DNA of 64,000 bases, taken from assembly GCA_947450025.1 (NCBI GenBank), contig CANFTW010000005.1, forward strand, positions 167,703 through 231,702, written 5' to 3'. The position numbers were made by a program, and so were the translations under genes. The stretch is from Bacteroidota bacterium. GTDB taxonomy: Bacteria; Bacteroidota; Bacteroidia; B-17B0; Aurantibacillaceae. Each line of letters opens with the position of its first letter. Position 1 is the first letter of the stretch. Positions 46,112-55,505 of the stretch are shown here, in pieces. The notes beneath the pieces were generated by a model, which saw nothing but the letters and a program-made list of their open reading frames with translations, was not told where the DNA came from and made no database searches.

Positions 46112-46870
46112 CTATCCTACCGCTTTCTCTTTAGAAAGAACATTATTAATCACGCTTAATATAATATACATGATAATAATTAAAGGAATTCCCACAAATT
46201 GAAGAGTCACAAGCATTACTAAACTTAAACCTAAAAATAGAAAGCGAATTTCATTCCCAGTCCATTTAAAGTGCTTGAATTTTAGGGCAAATAACGGGAG
46301 TTCTGAAATTAATAGAAGGCTTAGAATTATCGCTAAAACGCACAAATAATAAGGATTCAAGAGTAATTCAAATTGGTGATAATTTTCAAAACTAAATTGA
46401 GTATTCCAATTTGTAATTAGTGGTAAAGAACAAATCACAATAGCTACAGCTGGTGTTGGAACACCAATAAATGAATCAGTTTGACGAGTATCATTATTGA
46501 ATTTAGCTAATCGAATTGCAGAAAAAACAGTGATGATAAATGGAATATATATTGGAAAATGAAGGCCTTCAAATAAATTAAATCCTTCTTCATCAAAATA
46601 TAAAGCGCCTCTTACCATTTGAAATAAAATAACCCCGGGCACAACCCCAAAAGTCACCATATCCGTTAAACTGTCTAAATCTTTCCCTATTGGAGAACTT
46701 ACTTTAAGCATACGAGCTGCAAAACCGTCAAAAAAATCAAAGATAGCACCCATACCCACTAAATAAGACGCATATACTAAATTACCTTCAAAAGCTTGAA
46801 CAATTGCTAAACAACCGCATAATAAATTGCAGCACGTAATGGCATTTGGAATGTGTTTTTTAATATTCAT
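46112..46870 (-). CDS. pssA: CDP-diacylglycerol-serine O-phosphatidyltransferase
   Basis: Makes phosphatidylserine, the precursor of phosphatidylethanolamine. The CDP-alcohol phosphotransferase signature DG-x2-AR-x8-G-x3-D-x3-D is perfect at residues 48-70 (from DGFAAR to D70). About six membrane helices. 252 residues. Divergent from the MBOAT gene across 48 bases. psd is not nearby. Confidence 0.95.
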   Translation of the reverse strand: MNIKKHIPNAITCCNLLCGCLAIVQAFEGNLVYASYLVGMGAIFDFFDGFAARMLKVSSPIGKDLDSLTDMVTFGVVPGVILFQMVRGALYFDEEGFNLFEGLHFPIYIPFIITVFSAIRLAKFNNDTRQTDSFIGVPTPAVAIVICSLPLITNWNTQFSFENYHQFELLLNPYYLCVLAIILSLLLISELPLFALKFKHFKWTGNEIRFLFLGLSLVMLVTLQFVGIPLIIIMYIILSVINNVLSKEKAVG

Positions 46871-46918
46871 TTTGAGTGTAAATATATATAAATTAAATCG
46901 TTTGTATATTTACAAAAG

Positions 46919-48316
46919 ATGTTATTCAATTCACTCATATTTTTAGTGTTTTTACCAATCGTGTTTTCTGCGTATTGGCTAATTCCAGTAAAACATCGAA
47001 ATTTACTTTTATTGATAGCCTCTTACTATTTTTATTTTTCATATAATCCCTGGTTTCTAATATTACTCATTGGCACCTCTGGCTTAGACTTTTATATAGC
47101 AAAAGCTATTTCAAAAACTGAAGAAAAATTTAAACGAAAAACTTTATTAGTTCTCAGTATAGTAAGCAACATTGGGGTTTTATTTGCTTTTAAATACTTC
47201 GTCTTTTTTTATAACACAGGCCTTTCTATATTTTCAAATCACTCACACTTACTCTCCAATTTCATCATTCCAGCTGGACTATCTTTTTATACTTTTCAAT
47301 CCATTAGCTACACTATTGATATCTATAGAAACAAATATAAAGCTGATGACACGCTAAAAGATTTTTTACTATACGTTTCATTCTTTCCGCATATGGTTGC
47401 TGGACCAATTGTTAGACATCACACTTTAATGCCTCAATTAAAAACCATACATTTTTTAAAGGATATTGAATGGGCTAATGCCTCAAAACTAATCATCTGG
47501 GGATTCTTTAAAAAAATGGTCATTGCCGATAATGTGGCATATTTGGTTAATCCTGTGTTTAATGGATTACCGAATGACTTTAACTCTTTAGAATTTTTTA
47601 TCATTGGACTCTTATTTTTAATTCAATTATACGCTGATTTTTCTGGGTATTCAGACATTGCGATTGGAGTTGCGAAACTCTTTAAAATAAATTTAAATAT
47701 CAATTGGAATCGGCCACTATTATCAAAATCAGTCACAGAATATTGGCAAAGACATCATATTAGTTTAACAAGTTGGTTTAAAGAATACGTATACATATCG
47801 ATTGGCGGCAACAAAGTAAGCACAGCAAAATGGATATTTAATGTGTTAATCGTTTTCTTGTTAAGTGGATTTTGGCATGGAGCCTATTTTACGTTTTTAA
47901 TTTGGGGTTTACTGAATGGTATATTTTATCTTTTAGAACATTTACCTCTCAAACTTAAATTACCAAACTTCATAAAATGGCTTTACACAATATTTTTTAT
48001 TTCTATCTTCTTCATTGCCTTTAGAGCTAATAACCTGCATGATTTAATTTTTATATATCAACAAATTTTTATCAACTTCAATCTATCAGATGGCTTGAAT
48101 CATTTGTTATCATTAAACGATAGGTTGTTTTTTGTGATGCTCATCTTCATTATAGGCATTCTATTTATGAAAGAGTTACAAGAAGAATTCATTGTGATAA
48201 AATCATCTCATTTCAAAGAACAAATTTTAACTCCTCTGTTTTATATGATTATTTTTTGTTTGATTTTTTGCTTAGGAAACTTTAACGCTAACAGCTTTAT
48301 TTATTTTCAGTTTTGA
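46919..48316 (+). CDS. MBOAT family O-acyltransferase (AlgI/DltB-like)
   Basis: Inner membrane protein that transfers acyl groups, usually acetyl, from the cytoplasm to exported polymers. 465 residues with about ten to twelve membrane helices; the AlgI-type core LYADFSGYSDIAIGVAKLF, WNRPLLSKSVTEYWQRHHISLTSWFKEYVYI (given in part: WQRHHISLTSWFKEYV) and catalytic His320 in FLLSGFWHGAYF are intact. It overlaps the next, SGNH-like gene by four bases, the usual pairing for polymer O-acetylation. Confidence 0.93.
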   Translation: MLFNSLIFLVFLPIVFSAYWLIPVKHRNLLLLIASYYFYFSYNPWFLILLIGTSGLDFYIAKAISKTEEKFKRKTLLVLSIVSNIGVLFAFKYFVFFYNTGLSIFSNHSHLLSNFIIPAGLSFYTFQSISYTIDIYRNKYKADDTLKDFLLYVSFFPHMVAGPIVRHHTLMPQLKTIHFLKDIEWANASKLIIWGFFKKMVIADNVAYLVNPVFNGLPNDFNSLEFFIIGLLFLIQLYADFSGYSDIAIGVAKLFKINLNINWNRPLLSKSVTEYWQRHHISLTSWFKEYVYISIGGNKVSTAKWIFNVLIVFLLSGFWHGAYFTFLIWGLLNGIFYLLEHLPLKLKLPNFIKWLYTIFFISIFFIAFRANNLHDLIFIYQQIFINFNLSDGLNHLLSLNDRLFFVMLIFIIGILFMKELQEEFIVIKSSHFKEQILTPLFYMIIFCLIFCLGNFNANSFIYFQF

Positions 48317-49266
48317 TAAAAAAAATAATCACATATTTAATAGTTTGTATTTGTATACTTTTTGTTTACAGGTCCTTATTATACATTGGCATTAGAAAAA
48401 ATAAACAAGGAATTTTTAATAAATACAATGAAATTTTCTTAAAACAAGGCAACACCTATGATGTTTTATTTTTAGGATCATCAAGGGCAGAAATGCATTT
48501 TGAAACTAAACTATTTGATAGTATCACGCATTTAAACAGCTTTAATCTTGGCGTAAGCGGCGCTTCTATAAAAGTAAATTACTTATTACTAAAAACATAT
48601 TGCCAGCAACATCAAGTTCCTAAACATGTCATATTAAATATCGATTACTTTTCATTAAAAAGTGATATCGATATGTTGAATGATTTTCCAAGATACTTCC
48701 CCTATTTAAATAATCAATTCTTAAGAGCAGAATTAAATGGTGTTGATCATCGATTTAACTCCTTTTACTACAATCCATTTCATTCTTTACCTTACACTCA
48801 AATCGAATATTTAAGCGCATCATTGCATGGATGGCTTAATATTACTGGGAAATATGACACCTTAATGTATAAAGGATTTCAAACGATGCCACCAAATGAG
48901 CATGGAGAAATTTTAAAAATAACTCCAATTTATTCCTTTATCAGCATAAAAAACAGACAATATATTGACTCATTGATTTCTTTTTCTAAAAAAAATCAAA
49001 TACAGCTCACTTTAATTACCACGCCTATTTATGGTGGAGGCCATCATCAGGTCTTAAACAAATCTCGTTTAGTCAATCAACTAAATCATATTGCGTTCAT
49101 TAATCATATTCCGTATTATAACTACACAGATTCGCTAAAATTCAACAATCCTGAATTATATTTTGACAATGAGCACCTTAACTTAACGGGAGCTAAAAAA
49201 TTTAGCACTAGTTTTTCAAGAGTTTTCTATAATAATATGCCTCAAACCACGTTATTTAACAAATAA
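48313..49266 (+). CDS. SGNH-like hydrolase/acyltransferase, partner of MBOAT
   Basis: 317 residues: one N-terminal membrane helix, then a periplasmic domain with FLGSSRAEMHFET (nucleophile Ser56 or Ser57 of the SGNH block I) and DNEHLNLTGAKKF (Asp285 and His288). This matches DltD/AlgX/AlgJ-like proteins that complete O-acyl transfer onto surface polymers. Start is a TTG at 48313 overlapping the MBOAT stop by four bases. 28 bases later follows the PorV/PorQ-family gene. Target polymer unknown. Confidence 0.75.
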   Translation: MIKKIITYLIVCICILFVYRSLLYIGIRKNKQGIFNKYNEIFLKQGNTYDVLFLGSSRAEMHFETKLFDSITHLNSFNLGVSGASIKVNYLLLKTYCQQHQVPKHVILNIDYFSLKSDIDMLNDFPRYFPYLNNQFLRAELNGVDHRFNSFYYNPFHSLPYTQIEYLSASLHGWLNITGKYDTLMYKGFQTMPPNEHGEILKITPIYSFISIKNRQYIDSLISFSKKNQIQLTLITTPIYGGGHHQVLNKSRLVNQLNHIAFINHIPYYNYTDSLKFNNPELYFDNEHLNLTGAKKFSTSFSRVFYNNMPQTTLFNK

Positions 49267-49294
49267 ATTCTTATTTTTAAATATCAATTAATGT

Positions 49295-50392
49295 ATGCGT
49301 ATTCTTTCAAATAAAGTTCTAATTATTCTGTTCATCATACTAGGTGTTACTTTTTCAATTAAAGCACAAGTAGCCAAGTATAGTAATGAATTTTTAAACG
49401 TCGGTGTTGGTGCACGCGCCTTATCGATGGCTAATGCTAATGTGGCATCAGTTAACGATGTGACTGCTGGTTATTGGAATCCCGCAGGGTTAAATCTTCA
49501 ACAAAGTAATTTACAAGTTGGCTTAATGCATGCCGAGTATTTTGCTGGCATCGCAAAATATGATTTTATTGGAGGATCAAAACGATTGGATAGCAATAGT
49601 GTGGCTGGTATAACCTTTATTCGATTTGGTGTAGATAATATTCCTAATACGACTGAATTAATTGATGCGAATGGTAATGTAGATTATTCGAGATTGAAAT
49701 CGTTTAATGCCGTTGATGCCGCCGTTTTATTATCATACGCAAGAAACATCACTAAAGTGAAAGGCTTAAAAATTGGTGCTAATGCAAAAATCATTCGTCG
49801 AAAATTAGGAGATTTTGCAGGAGCATGGGGATTTGGATTAGACGCTGGAGCCATGTATGATTATAAAAAATGGCGTTTTGCTGCAATGGCAAGAGATGTA
49901 ACTGGTACTTTTAATGCTTGGACTTATAATTTATCAGATGATATGAAGCAAACATTTGCAGTCACAGGCAATGACATACCGAGCAACTCTGTGGAAGTAA
50001 CAGTGCCAAAATTAATTTTGGGAGCTACAAGAACTTGGTTTGTATGGAAAGAGAAAATATCCATTGGAGGTGAATTAAATTTTATTAATACGTTTGATGG
50101 AAAGCGAAATACGGTTATTAAAACAAGCGCTTGGAGCATGGAACCAGCTTTTGGATTAGAATTGGGTTATAAGAATTTTATTTTTTTACGAGGGGGAATG
50201 GGCAATATTCAAAAAGCGAAAAATGTTTTAGGAAGTGATGTCACTACCGTGCAACCAAATATAGGAGTTGGAATAAAATATAAAATATTTGGATTAGATT
50301 ATGCTATGACTAATATTGGTAATGTTTCAACATCATTATACTCACATATTTTTACAGTAAAAATAGATATCAATAAAAAAATAGTTAAATGA
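49295..50392 (+). CDS. PorV/PorQ-family outer membrane beta-barrel protein
   Basis: 365 residues, signal peptide ending in IKAQV. The N-terminal NVGVGARALSMANANVASVNDVTAGYWNPAGL belongs to the PorV/PorQ family (shown in part here: VGVGARALSMANANVAS). PorV carries T9SS cargo from the translocon to the PorU sortase; PorQ is part of the attachment complex. The gene overlaps the PorU2-like gene by four bases (ATGA), so the pair is coupled; in Porphyromonas porU comes before porV, so order is reversed here. Confidence 0.82.
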   Translation: MRILSNKVLIILFIILGVTFSIKAQVAKYSNEFLNVGVGARALSMANANVASVNDVTAGYWNPAGLNLQQSNLQVGLMHAEYFAGIAKYDFIGGSKRLDSNSVAGITFIRFGVDNIPNTTELIDANGNVDYSRLKSFNAVDAAVLLSYARNITKVKGLKIGANAKIIRRKLGDFAGAWGFGLDAGAMYDYKKWRFAAMARDVTGTFNAWTYNLSDDMKQTFAVTGNDIPSNSVEVTVPKLILGATRTWFVWKEKISIGGELNFINTFDGKRNTVIKTSAWSMEPAFGLELGYKNFIFLRGGMGNIQKAKNVLGSDVTTVQPNIGVGIKYKIFGLDYAMTNIGNVSTSLYSHIFTVKIDINKKIVK

Positions 50393-53300
50393 TAAAACGT
50401 TTATTTATTTTAATGTTTCTGATTGGAGTGACGGCTAATTTAGCGGCGCAGAACTATGGAAATGAATGGATAAATTACAATCAAAAGCATTACCGAATTC
50501 CTATTTCAAAAACTGGTTTATACCGAATCAATTTCAATACCCTTATCGGTGCCGGAATACCTTTAGCCTCCATTAACCCTAAAAATTTTCAAGTATTTAT
50601 TAAAGGTGAGGAGCAATTCATCTATCTGAATGGCGAAGCGGATAATATTTTTGACCCAACCGATTACATAGAATTTTACGCAAAGAAAAATGATGGTGTA
50701 TTTGATTCCTTAGCTTATAACGATATTATAAGATTACCTAATCCATACGTATCCTTGTTTAATGACACTAACTTTGTTTTTTTAACTTGGAATAATTCAA
50801 CCACTAATAAACGTGCATTTATAGAATCTGATATTAATTTCACTGGCTATTCTGCAGCCAATTATTTTTATACTGAAAAAATTGAAGCTTATTCCAATAG
50901 CTATTCGCTAGGCCCAACCTTTTTAGACGTTATATCCGATCCAAGATACGTGACAGCAGAAGGTTTCGGTAATACCATTGCTAAAGGTCAATCGCAACAA
51001 ACCAATTTTGGTAATTTAAACTTATACTCATCCTCGCTTCCTGTATACATTAAAGCTAGTTATTCTGGATCCAATACTGGTTATAATAATTTCATCAATT
51101 TTGACCATCAATTAAAGCTATATTTCTTAGATAATACAGGAAGCTATTCAGCAATTCATGATACTACATTTACCGGGGCTAAACAATTTTTAATTGAAAA
51201 ACAGATTACATCTAGTCAATTACAAAATAATTCAAATCTCAGAATTACTAGCGAAAACAATCCTTTAATTACTTCCAACAATTACACCAATATTCATTAC
51301 CTCTATTTTAAATATCCTCAAATCCCTAGCCTATCAAATACTTCTGAACATCGTTTTTTTATAAATGATAATGTATCAAGTGCCAAAACATTTATAGATA
51401 TTCAAAATGTAAATGTAGGTTCATCGCAAGTGATCTTATATGACCTGACTAACCATAAATATATTTCAACAGTTGTTTCCGGAACGAATGTAAAAGCTTT
51501 GATTCCAAATTCTTCATCTCAAAAAGAATGTTTTTTAACGACTACTGCCAATATAAATTTAGTTCCTGCACTAAAGCCTGTTAACCAAACTGGATATTTT
51601 TTAGACTACAGAACTAATAATCCAGATTCTGCCTTTGTCATTATTACTCATCAAAGTTTACAAAATGCGGCAAACGATTATAAAACATACCGACAAAGCG
51701 TAAATGGTGGATCAAACCATGTGATTTTAGCAGACATCGATGATTTGTATGATCAGTTTGCATATGGTAACACTAAAAATCCATTAGCTATCAAAAATTT
51801 TTGTAGATTTTTAAGTGACAGTTTACCTGTTCCTCCTAAATACCTATTATTACTAGGCAAATCTATTAAGCAAACTATCATCAAAAATAGCTCTTCAAAT
51901 TGGACAAGTTGTAAAGTTCCAACAATTGGCAATCCATCTTCGGATAATAATTTAACGTCTGGAATACATGGCTCTCATTCTTCAGTACCATTTATTCCAG
52001 TAGGTAGGGTATCCGCTAACAACACGACGGATATTGTCAATTATCTTAATAAAGTGAAATCACATGAAAGTGGATTAAAGCAAGTACCTACTGATGATTG
52101 GCACAAACACGTTCTTCATTTTAGTGGAGGGGCTGATGCCGCTCAACAATCTGTATTTGCTCAATATTTAAAATCTTATGCAGATATCATCATCGATACA
52201 TTATATGGAGGCACAGTTTACAGTTTTGGCAAAAACACATCAGCGCCTATACAAATTACAGTGAGTGATTCTGTTACAAACCTCATTAATTATGGCGCTT
52301 CATTAATTACATTTTTTGGGCATGGTTCGGTGACTGGTTTTGACCAAGCAATTGACAATCCTAACGCATTCAATAATAAAGACAAATACCCTTTATTTAT
52401 AGCAAATTCTTGTTATTCAGGGGATATTCATATTCCCGGATCTAGCAGTACAAGCGAAAGTTTTACTTTAATTGACCAAAAAGGTAGTATTGGATTTATT
52501 GCCTCTTCGGCATCTGGTGTAGATGGAACACTTAATGTGTATTCAACGGCAATATATAAATCGTTAGCCTACGAAACTTATTACAAAGGAGTTGGCGATG
52601 CGATTAAAAATGCTACCATAAAAACCTTAGGCCCTAATAATCCGCTTCAAGAAATTACTAATTTAGAAATGACTTTAGAGGGAGATCCATCTATTAAAAT
52701 TAATTCTTTTTCAAAACCAGACTATGCCATTAATAATTCAAGTATTTCTTTTGACCCTTTCAAATATGTTGATTCTATTGGCGTTCAAATTGTTGTTAAA
52801 AATAATGGAAAAGCCATTCGAGATACATTTGTTGTAAAAACAGAACGTTATTTTCCAAGTGGTGATTCAACAACATATTACAAAAAAATTGCAGCACCTT
52901 TTAATTGCGACACTTTAGGGTTTTATATTTTTAAGGATTTGCAAAAAGGAGTTGGATTAAATCACTTTAAAGTAAATATTGATTATTATAATGAAATCAA
53001 TGAGCTTACTGAAATGAACAACTCTACAAATGGCTTTGTAGATTTATTTATTTCTGGGGGTGATGTCATTCCTGTTTATCCTTACAAATATGCCATTATT
53101 CCGAATACTCCTCAAATTACCTTAAAGGCATCTACTGCTGATCCTTTAGCCTTAAGTGCAAATTATAAAATTCAATTAGACACTAACGATACTTTTATTA
53201 ATCCAATCAACTCAACCGTTATTACCAGTATAGGTGGCGTTATTCAATGGACAGTAAATTTACCATTTGCCGATAGCACCGTTTACTTTTGGAGAATAAG

Positions 53301-55413
53301 CAAAGATTCTGTTACGACAACCGACCGAATTAATTGGAGAGAAAGTTCGTTTCAAGTCATTGGTTCAAAAAATGGCTGGGCACAAGCACATTTTCATCAA
53401 TTTAAACTTGATAATTATCAATTTATCAAATACAATAAACCTCAACGAAGATTTGACTTTTTTAATGACCTAGTCGCAATAAAATGTTACAATTTTTATG
53501 GTAATGCTGTAAACTACGCTGATTTAAAATATGTCTTGAATACTACTGTAGAATCAAATTGGCATTTTGCATTTAACGGTTGGTCGGTTGCAGTGTTCGA
53601 CTCAATCTCTATAAAACCTTGGAAAACTCGTATTAATGGAAATTCAGGTTATGCATCACCTTATAATAACTGTTTAGCATTTGCCGATCAAGATCGAGCA
53701 TCATTTGATTTTGGACAAACAACTTACTGTGGCCCTAATCCTAATAATTGGAAAACAGACTTATTAAACTTTTTAAATGCCATACCACAAAACAATTATG
53801 TATTAGCGTACAGTAGTGATGCACACTATGCTTCAACTTATAGTAATGCATTATACCAAGCTTTTGAAAGCTTTGGAAGTGCCAATATCAGAAACACATC
53901 AGACTCATTACCGATGATTATTTTTGGTAAAAAGGGTAATGCGATTGGTCAGGCGAATGAATTAATTGGAACAGCACCTAGTTCATCACTCACTTTGTCA
54001 GATAGTATTCGAACGAGATGGAATAGTGGTTACATAGAATCTGAAATCATAGGACCAGCCTATAAATGGAACAGTTTACATTGGAATTATGTAGCAGGAA
54101 ATGTTCTTTCTAATGATAGTATTAAATTAAAATTAGTAGGACTAAATATCAATGGATATATCGACACCTTAGCGACATTCAGAAAAGATAGTTTAGATGT
54201 TCTAGATTTATATAATTATGTAAACGCGTCTTCCTATCCAAATATTAAATTAGTTGCCTTAATGACTGATAATTCATTTCACTCGACACCTCAATTAAAA
54301 AAATGGCAAGTCATTTACGATCCTGTTCCAGAGTGCGCCATTAATCCTCAACAAGGTTATACAAATAATGCATCTATACAAGCTATTCAAGAAGGAGATA
54401 ATTTAATCGTTCATTTGCCAATAGAAAACATTGGAAAAGTAGCCTTTACAGATAGTATCGTTGTAACGTATTGGATAGAAGATGCGAATAGAGTTAATCA
54501 TACTTTACCTCAAACTTTAAAAGCCAAACCGTTTGTTCCAAATCAAGTGATTATTGATACAATTCAATTCAATAGCCATAACTTTCCTGGGTATAACTAT
54601 TTATGGGTAAATGTTAATCCCGAAAATAATTCTAAATATCAATTAGAACAATATCATTTTAACAATATTGCTCGTATCGGATTTAATGTAACTGCTGACA
54701 ATATTAACCCCCTCTTAGATGTCACATTTGATGGTGCTCATATTTTAAATGGAGATATTATTTCGTCAAAACCTTATGTGTTAGTATCATTAAAAGATGA
54801 AAATAAATTTTTAGCCTTAAACGATACTTCTAACTTTAACGTCTTTATCAAATACCCTAACCAAACTACCGAAAAACGACTATTCTTTGCAAGGTCTTTA
54901 CAATTTATTCCAGCACAATTACCAAACAATTCATGTAAAATTGAGTGGAAACCTGAATTTGCAGAAGACGGAAAATATACCTTAATTGTTCAAGCCACTG
55001 ATAGAAGTAAAAATGTATCTGGAGCCATTGATTACAATATCCAGTTTGAAGTAATTAATAAACAAACCGTTACCGAGGTCTTAAATTATCCTAATCCTTT
55101 TAGTACTTCTACACGATTTGTATTTACCTTAACCGGAAGTGAAATTCCAGATATATTTACTATACAGATTATGACCATCAGTGGTAAAGTAGTGAAAGAA
55201 ATCACGAAAAATGAATTAGGGAATTTACGAATTGGAAGGAATATTACAGATTATGCCTGGGATGGTAAAGATGAATTTGGAGATAAATTAGCAAACGGAG
55301 TGTATCTATACAAAGTCATTACCCGAAGTAATGGCAAAGCCGTTGAAAAAAATCAAACCGATGCAGATTCTTTCTTCAAAAAAGGCATTGGCAAAATGGT
55401 CATTATTAGGTAA
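50389..55413 (+). CDS. PorU2-like T9SS sortase, C25 peptidase (gingipain family)
   Basis: 1674 residues, longer than the about 1150-1300 of most PorU. After a signal peptide (LAAQN) come N-terminal beta domains, then a C25 peptidase core: catalytic His645 (LITFFGHGSVTGFDQ) and Cys675 (LFIANSCYSGDIH), preceded by PVGRVSANNTTDIVNYLNKV. Several Ig-like/CARDB-like beta domains follow, and the C-terminus (VLNYPNPFSTSTRFVF, DGKDEFGDKLANGVYLYKV) is FlgD-like. PorU removes the sorting domain and attaches cargo to lipopolysaccharide. Whether this is a sortase or a cargo protease is not certain; family context favours sortase. Confidence 0.85.
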   Translation: MIKRLFILMFLIGVTANLAAQNYGNEWINYNQKHYRIPISKTGLYRINFNTLIGAGIPLASINPKNFQVFIKGEEQFIYLNGEADNIFDPTDYIEFYAKKNDGVFDSLAYNDIIRLPNPYVSLFNDTNFVFLTWNNSTTNKRAFIESDINFTGYSAANYFYTEKIEAYSNSYSLGPTFLDVISDPRYVTAEGFGNTIAKGQSQQTNFGNLNLYSSSLPVYIKASYSGSNTGYNNFINFDHQLKLYFLDNTGSYSAIHDTTFTGAKQFLIEKQITSSQLQNNSNLRITSENNPLITSNNYTNIHYLYFKYPQIPSLSNTSEHRFFINDNVSSAKTFIDIQNVNVGSSQVILYDLTNHKYISTVVSGTNVKALIPNSSSQKECFLTTTANINLVPALKPVNQTGYFLDYRTNNPDSAFVIITHQSLQNAANDYKTYRQSVNGGSNHVILADIDDLYDQFAYGNTKNPLAIKNFCRFLSDSLPVPPKYLLLLGKSIKQTIIKNSSSNWTSCKVPTIGNPSSDNNLTSGIHGSHSSVPFIPVGRVSANNTTDIVNYLNKVKSHESGLKQVPTDDWHKHVLHFSGGADAAQQSVFAQYLKSYADIIIDTLYGGTVYSFGKNTSAPIQITVSDSVTNLINYGASLITFFGHGSVTGFDQAIDNPNAFNNKDKYPLFIANSCYSGDIHIPGSSSTSESFTLIDQKGSIGFIASSASGVDGTLNVYSTAIYKSLAYETYYKGVGDAIKNATIKTLGPNNPLQEITNLEMTLEGDPSIKINSFSKPDYAINNSSISFDPFKYVDSIGVQIVVKNNGKAIRDTFVVKTERYFPSGDSTTYYKKIAAPFNCDTLGFYIFKDLQKGVGLNHFKVNIDYYNEINELTEMNNSTNGFVDLFISGGDVIPVYPYKYAIIPNTPQITLKASTADPLALSANYKIQLDTNDTFINPINSTVITSIGGVIQWTVNLPFADSTVYFWRISKDSVTTTDRINWRESSFQVIGSKNGWAQAHFHQFKLDNYQFIKYNKPQRRFDFFNDLVAIKCYNFYGNAVNYADLKYVLNTTVESNWHFAFNGWSVAVFDSISIKPWKTRINGNSGYASPYNNCLAFADQDRASFDFGQTTYCGPNPNNWKTDLLNFLNAIPQNNYVLAYSSDAHYASTYSNALYQAFESFGSANIRNTSDSLPMIIFGKKGNAIGQANELIGTAPSSSLTLSDSIRTRWNSGYIESEIIGPAYKWNSLHWNYVAGNVLSNDSIKLKLVGLNINGYIDTLATFRKDSLDVLDLYNYVNASSYPNIKLVALMTDNSFHSTPQLKKWQVIYDPVPECAINPQQGYTNNASIQAIQEGDNLIVHLPIENIGKVAFTDSIVVTYWIEDANRVNHTLPQTLKAKPFVPNQVIIDTIQFNSHNFPGYNYLWVNVNPENNSKYQLEQYHFNNIARIGFNVTADNINPLLDVTFDGAHILNGDIISSKPYVLVSLKDENKFLALNDTSNFNVFIKYPNQTTEKRLFFARSLQFIPAQLPNNSCKIEWKPEFAEDGKYTLIVQATDRSKNVSGAIDYNIQFEVINKQTVTEVLNYPNPFSTSTRFVFTLTGSEIPDIFTIQIMTISGKVVKEITKNELGNLRIGRNITDYAWDGKDEFGDKLANGVYLYKVITRSNGKAVEKNQTDADSFFKKGIGKMVIIR

Positions 55414-55491
55414 TACTTAGGCCATTTCTCTTTATCAGTTTTTATATCCAGTATGCCTGTTTTTTATTAAAAACTGTTTAAATTTTATATT

Positions 55492-55499
55492 TATCTTTG
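55492..55499 (+). promoter_or_regulatory. -7 promoter box immediately before gltX
   Basis: TATCTTTG matches TAnnTTTG and ends six bases before the ATG at 55506. Transcription would begin at or next to the start codon, so the mRNA may have no leader. No TTTG is found at the -33 distance. Confidence 0.5.
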
Positions 55500-55505
55500 C
55501 ACCCT

